NCBI RefSeq assembly: GCF_013131805.1
Contig: NZ_JABJRC010000006.1
Coordinates: 248,001 to 312,000 of the forward strand
Direction: 5' to 3'
DNA length: 64,000 nt
DNA from: Kribbella sandramycini
Lineage (GTDB): Bacteria > Actinomycetota > Actinomycetes > Propionibacteriales > Kribbellaceae
A program made the position numbers and the translations under genes. Under the pieces are notes generated by a model, which searched no databases, was not told the DNA's origin, and saw nothing but the letters and a program-made list of their open reading frames with translations. Below, in pieces: positions 34,388 through 42,794 of this stretch. How positions within the stretch are numbered: position 1 is the stretch's first letter; the number at the start of each line of letters is the position of its first letter.

Positions 34388-35293
34388 ATGATCGGCGGCA
34401 TGGGGTCGCAGAGCGTTCGGTTCGTGGGGTTGCCGCCGCCGGTGCTGACCGCCTTGCTGGCGGGTGAGCTGGCGGCGGCTCGGGAGCTGGTTGGGGTCGA
34501 GTTGGGGGAGCTGTTCGTCAGCGACGCCGCGAAGTGGCTTTGGGACTTTCGGTTGCGGCAGCTGGCGAGCGATCCCGCGGCTGCCGCCTGGATCGTGCGG
34601 GCGGTGGTGGCCGAGCCGCGTGGCGAGGTGATCGGGTACGCCGGGTTCCACGGGCCACCTGATGAGCAGGGGATGGTCGAGGTCGGGTACACCGTCGATC
34701 CGGCGTACCGGCGGCGGGGGTTCGCGACGGCGATCCTGGGCGCGCTGCTGGAGCGGGCCGCCGGGGAGCCCGGCGTCCAGGTGGTGCGGGCGTCGATCAG
34801 CCCGGAGAACGTGGCCTCACTGGCGACCGTGGCGAAGTACGGGTTCGTGCAGGTTGGCGATCAGTGGGACGACGAGGACGGGCTGGAGCTGTTGTTCGAG
34901 CGGCCGGCCGGGTTCACCTTGGCGCAGGTCGAGGAGATCCATGAGCGGTTGGGGAGTGCATCGACGCCGGCGGCGTACTTGGGGGCGTTGCGGGCGGTGG
35001 GGGTGTGGAGTAGCGATTCGTATTTGGCTGATGGGCGGACGACGTACTTCGGCGCGGATGGGCTCGCGGTGACGACGGAGCCGGCGCATGAGGTGTTCGA
35101 GGTCGCGGCGACGAGTGATCAGGTGGCTGTGGTCGAGTTGCTCGAGCAGGTGGCGGCCGGCGGGGTTTCGTACGTCGACATGTCGCGCGGGCTGGCTGAG
35201 CTCGGGGTCGAGAAGTGGACGTTCGACACCGAGGCGTTGACGATCACCTACTACGACCGGGCCGGGCGCGCGTTGTTGGCGGAGCAGGTCTAG
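34388..35293 (+). CDS. GNAT acetyltransferase fused to DUF1398 domain
   Basis: The ~301-residue protein has an N-terminal GNAT domain (~1-175) with acetyl-CoA motif VDPAYRRRGFATAILGALLERA and SPENVASLATVAKYGF. The C-terminal part (~178-301), starting FTLAQVEEIHERLGS and ending EKWTFDTEALTITYYDRAG, matches DUF1398, usually a separate protein. ATG 34388 or ATG 34400 is the start; no strong ribosome site separates them. The acetyl acceptor is unknown. Confidence 0.82.
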   Translation: MIGGMGSQSVRFVGLPPPVLTALLAGELAAARELVGVELGELFVSDAAKWLWDFRLRQLASDPAAAAWIVRAVVAEPRGEVIGYAGFHGPPDEQGMVEVGYTVDPAYRRRGFATAILGALLERAAGEPGVQVVRASISPENVASLATVAKYGFVQVGDQWDDEDGLELLFERPAGFTLAQVEEIHERLGSASTPAAYLGALRAVGVWSSDSYLADGRTTYFGADGLAVTTEPAHEVFEVAATSDQVAVVELLEQVAAGGVSYVDMSRGLAELGVEKWTFDTEALTITYYDRAGRALLAEQV

Positions 35294-35770
35294 CTACCGG
35301 ACTGGTTGGGTGGCCTCGACGTCGGCGATGGCTGCTCGGGTGGCGTTGGTGAAGGCCCAGAAGATCGCGAGCGTGGTGTTCTTGCGTTCGGGGCGGGTGT
35401 TGGTGCCGAACATAGCTTGGCGCAGGGGAGACCGGCCTGGTCGGGTTTGCAGCCGTGCAGGCCGATGGCGTTGAGTGCGCCGGCCGCGAGGGAGCGGGCG
35501 GTGTGATCGTCGCAGTTGGTGGACTTGACGTGCAGGTCACCGTTGCCGGAGGCAAGTAAGCCTTCGAACATCCAGTAGTCGTGGAGTGGGCCGCTCGGGG
35601 TCAGGTCGGCGGGGTGGTAGCCGGCGATCGCGAGGCAGAGCTCGGAGGTGCCGGTTTCGCTCACGCTGAAGGCGAACGGCAACCAGCTCCCGTCGTACCA
35701 GCTGATGCCGCCGCCGTGTGGCGCGAGGATCACCGTGCGCTGCACGCCGTCCACTCTGGAGTCGGTGGCC
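35294..35770 (-). pseudogene. Broken poly-gamma-glutamate hydrolase family gene
   Basis: Minus-strand reading shows family segments in two frames. The upstream part has VILAPHGGG, TGTSELCLAIAGYHPADL, YWMFEGLLASGNGDLHVKSTNCDD and LHGCKPDQAGL. After about position 35430 it continues only in another frame as LRQAMFGTNTRPERKNTTLAIFWAFTNATRAAIADVE, up to TAG 35294-35296. The ~60 residues that normally join these parts are absent, and the N-terminus is also short. An internal deletion with frameshift therefore destroyed a zinc-dependent PGA hydrolase-like gene. This remnant accounts for the otherwise gene-free 35.3-35.8 kb stretch. Confidence 0.7.
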
Positions 35771-35811
35771 GTGGTGCGTGCGGTGCGGCGGCGTGTCGGT
35801 AGATTGGCGGT

Positions 35812-36528
35812 GTGAGCTTCGAAGTCGAGGTACGGGCGGCATTTCGGCGTGGCGACAGTGCTGAGGTGATGCGGACGGCCGGCGCGGAGCTGGAGCGCGC
35901 GCGGGCCGCGGGGGATGCTGCGGGTGAGGTGGAGGCGCTGTACGCGATGTCGCGGGTTTCGATTCGTGGTGAGGATCTGCCGCGGGCGGCTGAGTTGGCG
36001 AGCGAGGCGCTTGCGGTAGCCGAGCGATCTGGCGATCGGCGGCTGGAGGAGCGGCCGCGGCATGTGCTGGCGGGGGTGACCCGGATGGCTGGGGACTTCG
36101 AGCGGGCGCGCGAGCTGTACTTGGCGAGCATCGCGCTGAACGAAGAACTTGGGCAGGCGGAGATGGTCAACTCCGAGTACCACAACCTCGCTTTCACCGA
36201 GCTGAACCTGGGCAATCTGGCCCGTGCGAGAGAGCTGTTCCTGGCCGGTCGCGAGCGGGTCTTCCGCGAAGGCTATGACTCCTTCGTCCCGTACGTCTGC
36301 GTAGCCGCCGCAGCTCTCGCCTCCGCCGAAGGCGACCACCCGTACGCCGCTCGCATGGTCGGCCTCACCGACACCGCGTACGCCGCGATCGGTCAAGTAC
36401 CCGATCCCGACGACGGGCTCGAGTTGGACGCCGTCCGCACGCGAGCGCTGGCTGCCGTCGGCGAAGTGCAGTTTCAGGCCGAGTACGCCGTCGGCGCCGC
36501 CCAGACCCCGGCGCAGGCATTCGGGTAG
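35812..36528 (+). CDS. TPR-repeat protein, function unknown
   Basis: This 238-residue all-helical protein has TPR-like repeats (EVEALYAMSRVSIRGEDLPRAAELASEALAVAERSGD; ERARELYLASIALNEELGQ; YHNLAFTELNLGNLARARELFLAGRE). The C-terminal part resembles the tail of LuxR/SARP-type regulators but no DNA-binding domain is present, so it may be a shortened relative. Start GTG 35812. It ends 2 bp before the convergent sugar kinase gene. Confidence 0.72.
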   Translation: MSFEVEVRAAFRRGDSAEVMRTAGAELERARAAGDAAGEVEALYAMSRVSIRGEDLPRAAELASEALAVAERSGDRRLEERPRHVLAGVTRMAGDFERARELYLASIALNEELGQAEMVNSEYHNLAFTELNLGNLARARELFLAGRERVFREGYDSFVPYVCVAAAALASAEGDHPYAARMVGLTDTAYAAIGQVPDPDDGLELDAVRTRALAAVGEVQFQAEYAVGAAQTPAQAFG

Positions 36529-36530
36529 GC

Positions 36531-37463
36531 CTAGCGGAGGGCCGTGCCTTGGGCGTGTGTCAGCAGGGTCAGGTCTTGGCGGGTGGGGAGGGACTCCCAG
36601 TCGCCTAGGGCGGTGACGCAGAAGGCGCCGGAGGTGGTGGCTCGGTCGAGGCGGGCCTCGGGGGTGAGGTGGTCGAGGGTGGCGGAGAGGTAGCCCGAGA
36701 CGAAGGCGTCGCCGGCGCCGATGCTGTCGACCACGGTGACGGGGAGGGCCGGGCGGTGGAGGGTGCCGCTGGTGGTATGGGACCAGGCGCCTTTGCCGCC
36801 CGCCGTGACGACTACCTCGGCGGCGGTGGTGAGGAGGGCGGCGACAGGGTCTTCGGCGTCGGTGAGGATGTCGAGTTCGTCGTCCGAGGCGAAGACGGTG
36901 TGGATGTGGGGGAGGAGTTCGCGGAGGGCGGTGGCGGCGTCGGCGCGGGACCACAGGCGGGCGCGGTAGTTGACGTCGAGTGAGACCTGGACGCCGGCGG
37001 CCCGGGCTGCCCGGACGGCGGTGAGCGTTGCGGCTCGGGTCGTCGGGGAGAGGGCGGGGGTGATGCCGGTGACGTGCAGGAGGCGCGGGGTGGTGGTTTC
37101 GAGGGCTCGGGTGCAGTCGGCGTCGGTGAGGGTGGAGCCGGCGGAGCCGCGGCGGTGGTAGCTGACCCGGGTGATGTCGTGGGAGGGCTGGTCGAACGCG
37201 ATGAACCCGGTGAAGTTGTCGTCGTCGAAACGCATCTGGGTGGTGTCGACGCCTTCTGCTCTGAGGGTGCGCTGGATCAGCCGGCCGGGCTCGTCGTTGC
37301 CGACCGCGCCCAACCAGGCCGCCTGGTGGCCGAGTCGCGCGACGCCGATCGCGACGTTCGTCTCGGAGCCGGCGATCGACAGGTGCGCGCCGCCGCCCAG
37401 CCGCATGGCGCGAGGCGTGCGGAGGGACACCATCGTCTCGCCGATGGTCAGCAGATCAGTCAT
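36531..37463 (-). CDS. kdgK: PfkB family sugar kinase, probably 2-keto-3-deoxy-gluconate/galactonate kinase
   Basis: The 310-residue ribokinase-fold enzyme has the N-terminal GGAHLSIAGSETNVAIGVARLG and the C-terminal anion-hole and catalytic-base motif VDSIGAGDAFVSGYL. Sequence type and the neighbouring KDPG-aldolase gene suggest phosphorylation of 2-keto-3-deoxy sugar acids. With galactonate dehydratase nearby, the substrate is probably KDGal (inference). The coding strand is unusually C-rich. Confidence 0.82.
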   Translation of the reverse strand: MTDLLTIGETMVSLRTPRAMRLGGGAHLSIAGSETNVAIGVARLGHQAAWLGAVGNDEPGRLIQRTLRAEGVDTTQMRFDDDNFTGFIAFDQPSHDITRVSYHRRGSAGSTLTDADCTRALETTTPRLLHVTGITPALSPTTRAATLTAVRAARAAGVQVSLDVNYRARLWSRADAATALRELLPHIHTVFASDDELDILTDAEDPVAALLTTAAEVVVTAGGKGAWSHTTSGTLHRPALPVTVVDSIGAGDAFVSGYLSATLDHLTPEARLDRATTSGAFCVTALGDWESLPTRQDLTLLTHAQGTALR

Positions 37464-37570
37464 CGTTCGTCACTCCGGGGTCGCGGTGGTCGGGTCGGTG
37501 GAGGCGGCCGGGCCGTTGGGCGGTGGTCGGGTTGGTCGGCGGCCGCGGAGAGGGGCGGGTGTTCGTGTGC

Positions 37571-37596
37571 GGGGGTTGGGGGCGGGCGGGGTGGGG
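37571..37596 (+). other. G-quadruplex-capable G-tract cluster
   Basis: Five G-runs of three to five bases separated by one or two bases (GGGGGTTGGGGGCGGGCGGGG...) sit on the + strand directly after the aldolase stop codon and before the kinase start on the minus strand. Confidence 0.5.
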
Positions 37597-38217
37597 TTAG
37601 AGGCCGAGGGTTTGGCGGAAGGTGGTGGCTCGGGTGGTTAGGTCGGGGAGGGGGCCGCCGGTGGCGGCGGGGCCTAGGAGGGGGGAGCCGACGCCTACGG
37701 CTAGGGCGCCGGCTTCCAGGTAGAGGGGGGCGGTGGTGGCGTCTATGCCGCCTACGGCGATGAGGGGGGCTTGGGGGAGGGGGGCGGCCAGTTCGCGGAG
37801 GTAGGCGGGGCCGTGGGTTTTGGCGGGGAAGATTTTGACGGCGGTGGCGCCGAGGTCGAGGGCTGCTACTACTTCGGTGGGGGTGAGGGCGCCGCAGAGG
37901 AGGGGGAGGCCGAGGTGGACGGCGCGGTGGGCGCCTTGCGTGATGGCGGGGGTGACGGCGAAGGTGGCGCCGGCGGCGGCTACCTGGTCGGCCTGAGCGG
38001 GGGTGAGGACGGTGCCGGCGCCGATCAGGATGGTGGGGTTGTGGGTGGCGCGGGCCTGGGCGATGGCGGCTACCGCGTCGGGGGTGGTGAGGGAGATCTC
38101 GAGGGCGGTGACGCCGGCTTCGACCAGGGTGTCGACACAGGCCAGCGCGGTGGCGGCGGAGTCGGCGCGGATGATCGCGAGAAGTTTGCGGGTGCGGAGC
38201 TCGGCGAGTAGGTCCAT
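37597..38217 (-). CDS. eda: KDPG/KDPGal aldolase family protein
   Basis: The 206-residue class I aldolase has the Schiff-base lysine in ATAVKIFPAK (~130) and the Glu/Arg segments LLAIIRAD and VTALEISLTTPDA. It cleaves 2-keto-3-deoxy-6-phospho sugar acids to pyruvate and glyceraldehyde 3-phosphate. It precedes the PfkB kinase gene by 133 bp on the same strand, giving the last two steps of an Entner-Doudoroff or De Ley-Doudoroff route. The + strand opposite is very G-rich. Confidence 0.88.
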   Translation of the reverse strand: MDLLAELRTRKLLAIIRADSAATALACVDTLVEAGVTALEISLTTPDAVAAIAQARATHNPTILIGAGTVLTPAQADQVAAAGATFAVTPAITQGAHRAVHLGLPLLCGALTPTEVVAALDLGATAVKIFPAKTHGPAYLRELAAPLPQAPLIAVGGIDATTAPLYLEAGALAVGVGSPLLGPAATGGPLPDLTTRATTFRQTLGL

Positions 38218-38243
38218 GGGTTCTCCTGGGGTTTCACGTTAAG

Positions 38244-38261
38244 ACATAGGACGTCTGATGT
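38244..38261. promoter_or_regulatory. Near-palindromic GntR-like operator between eda and sialidase gene
   Basis: ACATAGGACGTCTGATGT is symmetric as ACATnnGACGTCnnATGT. It lies in the divergent promoter region (38218-38351) of the aldolase-kinase pair and the GH33 gene, resembling operators of FadR-type sugar-acid regulators. The regulator at 42066-42794 is a candidate. Confidence 0.55.
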
Positions 38262-38351
38262 TCTCTGGATTACCGGCGGCTCAGGCGATAAGTTACCCAC
38301 CGAACAGTCCGTGGGGTTGTTCACTTTCCGTTCCCTTGGAGGCATCCGCCC

Positions 38352-40151
38352 ATGCCCACACGACGACTCACGCTGCTGCTGGCCACCACGCTGCTGGTGC
38401 CGGCCGTCAGCGCCGAAGCCGATCTGCAACCGGCCGCGATCACCCAGACCGTGCTCTTCAACAAGGGGGACGCCGGCTACGGCTGCTACCGCATCCCCGC
38501 GATCGTGAAGACGAAGACCGGCGCGTTGCTCGCGTTCGCCGAGGCCCGGCGGACGTGGTGCGACGACTCGCAGGAGATCGACCTGGTGCTGAAACGCTCC
38601 GACGACGACGGCCGCACCTGGTCGGCCGCGAAGACCGTGCTGTCCGGCTCCGACACCGACCCGAACGCTCCGGCCACCCGCGGCAACCCCGCGCCGATCG
38701 TCGACCTGGAGACCGGCCGGGTGGTGCTGCTGACCACGATGGATCCCGGCACGACGAGCCGGCCGCGGACGCCGTACGTCCAGTTCAGCGATGACGACGG
38801 GAAGACCTGGAGCAAGGCGAAGAACATCGCCGACCAGATCGACGACCCGGCATGGGGCTGGTATGCGACCGGCCCGGTGCACGGCATCCAGCTCACCCGC
38901 GGCGCGCACGCCGGCCGGCTGGTCGCCGGGACCAACTACGACGTCGGGGGCAAGGACGCCGCGCAGCTCGTCTACAGCGACGACAGCGGCGAGACCTGGC
39001 ACAAGGGCGCCACGGATCTGCGGACGGACGGCGCCACGCCCCAGGAGATCAGCGTCGTCGAGAAGGTGAACGGCGGCGTCCTGGCCATGGCCCGGAACAA
39101 CGCCGGCGGCCCAGGCGCGAACCGGATGACGGCGGTCAGCAACGACGGTGGCCAGACGTACGCCGCGCCGTACGCGACGGTCGCCGGGCTGACCACACCC
39201 GTCGTGCAGACGTCGCTCCAGCGGTTGCGGGCGGTCGATCGGGGCGACAAGTACAACCGGATCCTGTTCGCGGGGCCGGCCGATCCGGAGCGCCGCCGGT
39301 ACCTGACGATCCGCTCCAGTTTCGACGAGGGCAAGACCTGGCAATCCGTTGCCGACGGCACCCGAATCACCAGCGACTGGTCCGGCTACTCCGACATGGC
39401 GATCCTCGACACCGGCGAGATCGGCCTGTTGTACGAAGGCGGCTCGGTCGACGCGCGCGATCAGATCCGCTTTGCCCGCTTCACCGAGAACGACATCGGG
39501 CACCCGGACGCCCCGCTCGGTACGACGACGCCCGACGTCTCGGGTCTCGGCAACCACAGCTACCTGCGCGGTGGTACGACGTCCGTCGCCGGGAAGTTCG
39601 GCCAAGCACGCGATCTCGACGGCGTCGACGACGCGATCCAGCTCCCGTTCGCCGAGCCGCTTGCGGTTGGGGCCGGTGACTTCACGGCGATGACGTGGAT
39701 CAAGTACGGCGCGAGCACCGGCCCGCAGGCGATCTTCTGGGGCTACAACATCAACGAGTACTCGCAGTTCTGGCTGCGCGCCGAGCCCGGCGACAGCCGC
39801 ATCCGCGGGCTGATCACGACGGGCGGCAACACGGCCGCCGTCCAGACGACCAAGGCCTACAACGACAACGCCTGGCATCACGTCGCGCTGCAGCGCAAGG
39901 CCGGCACGCTCGCGATCTGGGTGGACGGCGCGCAGGCCGCCTCCGTCGCCGCGCCCGCGGGCTCGGTCAGCCCCGGGCGTCCGTTCAAGATGTACGTCGG
40001 GCAGCGGATCGACGGCGCGCATCACTTCGACGGCTCGTTCGACGAGGTGCGGCTCTACAAACGGGCGTTGACCGCGGCCGAGATCGGCAGCATCCGGACG
40101 ACCAACAGCACCACCGTGCCGAACGCCGTCCTGGACCTCCCACTCGGCTGA
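38352..40151 (+). CDS. Secreted exo-sialidase (GH33) with C-terminal LamG-type domain
   Basis: The 599-residue secreted protein has a signal peptide (~1-23), a six-bladed sialidase propeller with the YRIPAI arginine motif (Arg47) and Asp boxes SDDDGRTW, SDDDGKTW, SDDSGETW, SNDGGQTY and SSFDEGKTW, and then a concanavalin-like LamG domain (~390-590; FGQARDLDGVDDAIQLPF...NAWHHVALQRKAGTLAIWVDG). It should release terminal sialic acids from glycans. It is divergent from eda and shares its operator region. TTGGAGG precedes the start. Confidence 0.9.
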   Translation: MPTRRLTLLLATTLLVPAVSAEADLQPAAITQTVLFNKGDAGYGCYRIPAIVKTKTGALLAFAEARRTWCDDSQEIDLVLKRSDDDGRTWSAAKTVLSGSDTDPNAPATRGNPAPIVDLETGRVVLLTTMDPGTTSRPRTPYVQFSDDDGKTWSKAKNIADQIDDPAWGWYATGPVHGIQLTRGAHAGRLVAGTNYDVGGKDAAQLVYSDDSGETWHKGATDLRTDGATPQEISVVEKVNGGVLAMARNNAGGPGANRMTAVSNDGGQTYAAPYATVAGLTTPVVQTSLQRLRAVDRGDKYNRILFAGPADPERRRYLTIRSSFDEGKTWQSVADGTRITSDWSGYSDMAILDTGEIGLLYEGGSVDARDQIRFARFTENDIGHPDAPLGTTTPDVSGLGNHSYLRGGTTSVAGKFGQARDLDGVDDAIQLPFAEPLAVGAGDFTAMTWIKYGASTGPQAIFWGYNINEYSQFWLRAEPGDSRIRGLITTGGNTAAVQTTKAYNDNAWHHVALQRKAGTLAIWVDGAQAASVAAPAGSVSPGRPFKMYVGQRIDGAHHFDGSFDEVRLYKRALTAAEIGSIRTTNSTTVPNAVLDLPLG

Positions 40152-40153
40152 CA

Positions 40154-40930
40154 TCAGACCGGCCTGGCGGTGAGTGTCAGCCGCCAGGCCAGCTCGCCGC
40201 TCGGGGGGACGACGGCGGCGTCGCCCGGCCCGGCCTCCGCCAGGTCGAACACCCGCCCCAGCATCGGCTCGACCCCCAAACTCCGGTACGGCGCCGCGGT
40301 CGGAAAACCGCCCAGATTGCGCCACAGCGCCGTCGAGATCGGTTGTCCAGGGCAACTCAAGGTCAGTGTGAGCTCCGCCCCGCGGTCGCGGACAGTCGCC
40401 GTCGGGCAGTCGACCAGCACCGCCCCGACCGCCGTCCCATCAGTCGGCGCATAGGTGCCGAGATCGATGGAAGTCGGCCAGGGGCTGGAAACCCAAGGCG
40501 CTCCCGCGGGCCAGTCGTCCAGTAGTGGCGCCGCTTCGGGGTAGAGGCGGCATTGGGTGCCGTCAGCAACGGAGATGGTTGCGCCCACCTCGCAGTCCAG
40601 CAAGGCATGGGCTGCCCAGGTGAATGCGTAGCCAGGTGGGGCCGTCAGGTGGTAGTCGGCGACGACTGTGTCGGTCGTGGTGGTGAAGGTGCGGATGAGC
40701 TGCGTGTCTTGATAGGTGACCGACTCCGACCAGGGCTGGTTCCAGAGGCCGCCGTGGTCGGGTGTGCCGCGGACGGTCGGGAAGCACTCGTCGAGACCGC
40801 CGGCGTCGGTGAAGACGGTGTGGCCGGTGCGGGGGCCGGCGACCAGGCCGGGACCGGCCCAGAGCCACTCCCGGCCGGCCAGGTGGAGTGAGGTCCACCG
40901 GCCGCCGTCGAGGGAGTCGATGGTCACCAT
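40154..40930 (-). CDS. Aldose 1-epimerase-like protein
   Basis: The 258-residue beta-sandwich protein resembles galactose mutarotase-like proteins (GGLDECFPTVRGTPDHGGLWNQPW, FTWAAHALLDCE, and a terminal ELAWRLTLTA). The active-site His/Glu set cannot be confirmed by eye. ATG 40930 overlaps the dehydratase stop by 7 bp, so it is the last gene of the SDR-GntR-dehydratase operon. It probably equilibrates galactose anomers or a related sugar. Confidence 0.65.
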   Translation of the reverse strand: MVTIDSLDGGRWTSLHLAGREWLWAGPGLVAGPRTGHTVFTDAGGLDECFPTVRGTPDHGGLWNQPWSESVTYQDTQLIRTFTTTTDTVVADYHLTAPPGYAFTWAAHALLDCEVGATISVADGTQCRLYPEAAPLLDDWPAGAPWVSSPWPTSIDLGTYAPTDGTAVGAVLVDCPTATVRDRGAELTLTLSCPGQPISTALWRNLGGFPTAAPYRSLGVEPMLGRVFDLAEAGPGDAAVVPPSGELAWRLTLTARPV

Positions 40931-42069
40931 TCGGCGAAGGTGCCGTCCGGCTGGGTCCAGACCGGGTTGCGCCAGGTGTGGCCCTGTTTGTCGGCCGCGC
41001 GGACGGCGGTCTCGTCGACGGTGATCCCCAGCCCGGGCAACGGGTTGTACTCCGCGTGCCCGTTCACCCAAGTGAACGGCGTGGGGTCGACGACGTACGA
41101 CGTCAGGTCGTTGGCGATGTTGTAGTGGATCCCGCGGCTCTGCTCCTGGATGAGGAAGTTGGGGGTCGCGAAGGAGACCTGCAGGCTGGCGGCCAGGGAG
41201 ATCGGGCCGAGCGGGCAGTGCGGCGCGAGCATGGCGCCATGGGTATCGGCCAGCGAGGCGATCCGCCGCAGCTCGGAGATACCCCCGGCGTGCGAGACGT
41301 CGGGCTGGACAACGGCGATCCCGGCGTTCAGCGGCCCGGCGAAATCGGTCCGGTGGTAGAGCCGTTCGCCCAGCGCGACCGGGACCGTCGAACTGCTGAC
41401 GACATCCGCAAGATGCAACATGTGCTCCGGCAGCACCGGCTCCTCGACGAACATCGGCGCCAGCTCCTCGACTGCGTGCAGGATCCGCCGCGCCCCGGCG
41501 ACACCGACCCGGCCGTGCAGATCGATGGCGACGTCCCTGGTATCGCCGAGCGCCGTGCGCGCCGCGCTCAGCCTGGCGACGATGTCGTTGATCTCGGCAA
41601 CCGATGGGGACGGCGAGATCCGGCCGCTGCCGTTCATCTTCACCGCGGTCATCCCGGCCGCGACCTGCTCGGCGACCTGGTCGGCCACGGCCGCCGGCTC
41701 GTCACCGCCGACCCACGCGTACACCCGCGCCCGGTCCCGGACGCGGCCCCCGAGCAGCGACGACACCGGAGCGCCGTACACCTTGCCGGCGATGTCCCAC
41801 AGGGCGTGGTCCAGACCCGCGACGGCGCTGCTCAGCACCGGCCCGCCGCGGTAGAAGCCGCCCTTGGTGAGGATCTGCCAGTGCCGCTCGATCTGCAGCG
41901 GGTCCTGCCCGATCAGGTACTCCGAGAGCACGTCGATCGCCGTCCGGACCACCTCGGCGCGGCCTTCGACCACCGGCTCGCCCCAGCCGACGACGCCGTC
42001 GCTGGTCTCGATCCGGCAGAACAGCCAGCGCGGCGGGACGAGGAACGTCTCGATCCGTTCGATCTTCAT
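40924..42069 (-). CDS. dgoD: D-galactonate dehydratase-like enolase-superfamily enzyme
   Basis: The 381-residue mandelate-racemase-type enzyme starts MKIERIETFLVPPRWLF and has the DgoD pattern FYRGGPVLSSAVAGLDHALWDIAGK. Metal ligands are seen as DLHGR (Asp and His), VEEPV and ALGERL, and the catalytic His in APHCPLGP. It should convert D-galactonate to 2-keto-3-deoxy-galactonate. The start overlaps the GntR gene stop (ATGA), and its own end overlaps the epimerase-like gene. Confidence 0.9.
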   Translation of the reverse strand: MKIERIETFLVPPRWLFCRIETSDGVVGWGEPVVEGRAEVVRTAIDVLSEYLIGQDPLQIERHWQILTKGGFYRGGPVLSSAVAGLDHALWDIAGKVYGAPVSSLLGGRVRDRARVYAWVGGDEPAAVADQVAEQVAAGMTAVKMNGSGRISPSPSVAEINDIVARLSAARTALGDTRDVAIDLHGRVGVAGARRILHAVEELAPMFVEEPVLPEHMLHLADVVSSSTVPVALGERLYHRTDFAGPLNAGIAVVQPDVSHAGGISELRRIASLADTHGAMLAPHCPLGPISLAASLQVSFATPNFLIQEQSRGIHYNIANDLTSYVVDPTPFTWVNGHAEYNPLPGLGITVDETAVRAADKQGHTWRNPVWTQPDGTFAEW

Positions 42070-42794
42070 CCGCGCCGCCCGCGGCGGGTGCCCCGCACCT
42101 CGGTGAGGTCCTCGGCGGCCTTGGCGAGCAGCTCGCGCATCGCCTGCTCGGCGGCGACCGGGTCGTGCGCCCGGATCGCGTCCAGGACCCGGCGGTGGCT
42201 CGGCACCGGGTCGTCGGACGGTTTCACCTTGTGCACCAGGCGATCGCGATCGGCCAGGCCGGTCTCCATGATCACTTCCATCTTGGTCAGCAGCTCGTTA
42301 CCCGTTGCCGCGAGCAACGCGCGATGGAAGGCGAGGTCGGCGGCCACGGCGGCGTGGTCGTCGGACGCCGACTCCATCGCGGCCATCGCCAGGTCGAGCG
42401 CTTCCAGGTGCGCGTCCTCGGCGCGCACGGCGGCCAGCCGGGCCGCGGCCGGCTCGACGATCCCGCGCACCTCGTGCAGCTCCTCGAGCAGCTCGGGCCG
42501 GACGTCGGAGTCGCTGAAGTGCCAGCGGATCATGTCGGGGTCGAGGAGGTTCCAGTCCGTCCGCGGGCGGACGAATGTGCCGCGCTTCTGGCGCGCGTCG
42601 ACCAGCCCCTTCGCGGTCAGCACCTTCAGCGCCTCCCGGACCGCGGTCAGGCTGACCCCGAGATCGGCCTGCAGGTCAGGCACGTTGATGGTCGCGCCCT
42701 CGGCGATCTGCCCGGAGAGGATGCGCTGCGCCATCACCTCCACGATCTGGCCGTGCAGACCCCGCTGAATCCCCGCCACACTGCTCTCCCTCAT
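42066..42794 (-). CDS. FadR-subfamily GntR regulator (FCD domain)
   Basis: The 242-residue regulator has an N-terminal winged HTH (GQIVEVMAQRILSGQIAEGATINVPDLQADLGVSLTAVREALKVLTAKGLV) and an all-helical FCD effector domain with metal-site residues (FHRALLAATGN, SHRRVLDAI). ATG 42794 overlaps the SDR stop (ATGA); an upstream TTG is unlikely. It sits within the galactonate operon and likely responds to galactonate or a KDG-type intermediate, acting on the palindrome at 43606-43623 and perhaps the site at 38244-38261. Confidence 0.9.
   Translation of the reverse strand: MRESSVAGIQRGLHGQIVEVMAQRILSGQIAEGATINVPDLQADLGVSLTAVREALKVLTAKGLVDARQKRGTFVRPRTDWNLLDPDMIRWHFSDSDVRPELLEELHEVRGIVEPAAARLAAVRAEDAHLEALDLAMAAMESASDDHAAVAADLAFHRALLAATGNELLTKMEVIMETGLADRDRLVHKVKPSDDPVPSHRRVLDAIRAHDPVAAEQAMRELLAKAAEDLTEVRGTRRGRRG

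Noticed and set aside
32746..34692. 648-codon minus-strand frame opposite the histidine kinase
   Set aside because: It is an antisense shadow; no ribosome site and no recognisable domain, while the + strand kinase has all HATPase motifs.
35290..36954. 554-codon minus-strand frame as one intact gene
   Set aside because: Only its last ~160 codons resemble a real family; the upstream part is antisense to the TPR and kinase genes with Pro/Arg/His-rich noise.
37500..37780. Tandem repeat or CRISPR-like array
   Set aside because: The repetitive look comes from G-rich codon bias opposite eda; there is no fixed repeat unit or spacer pattern.
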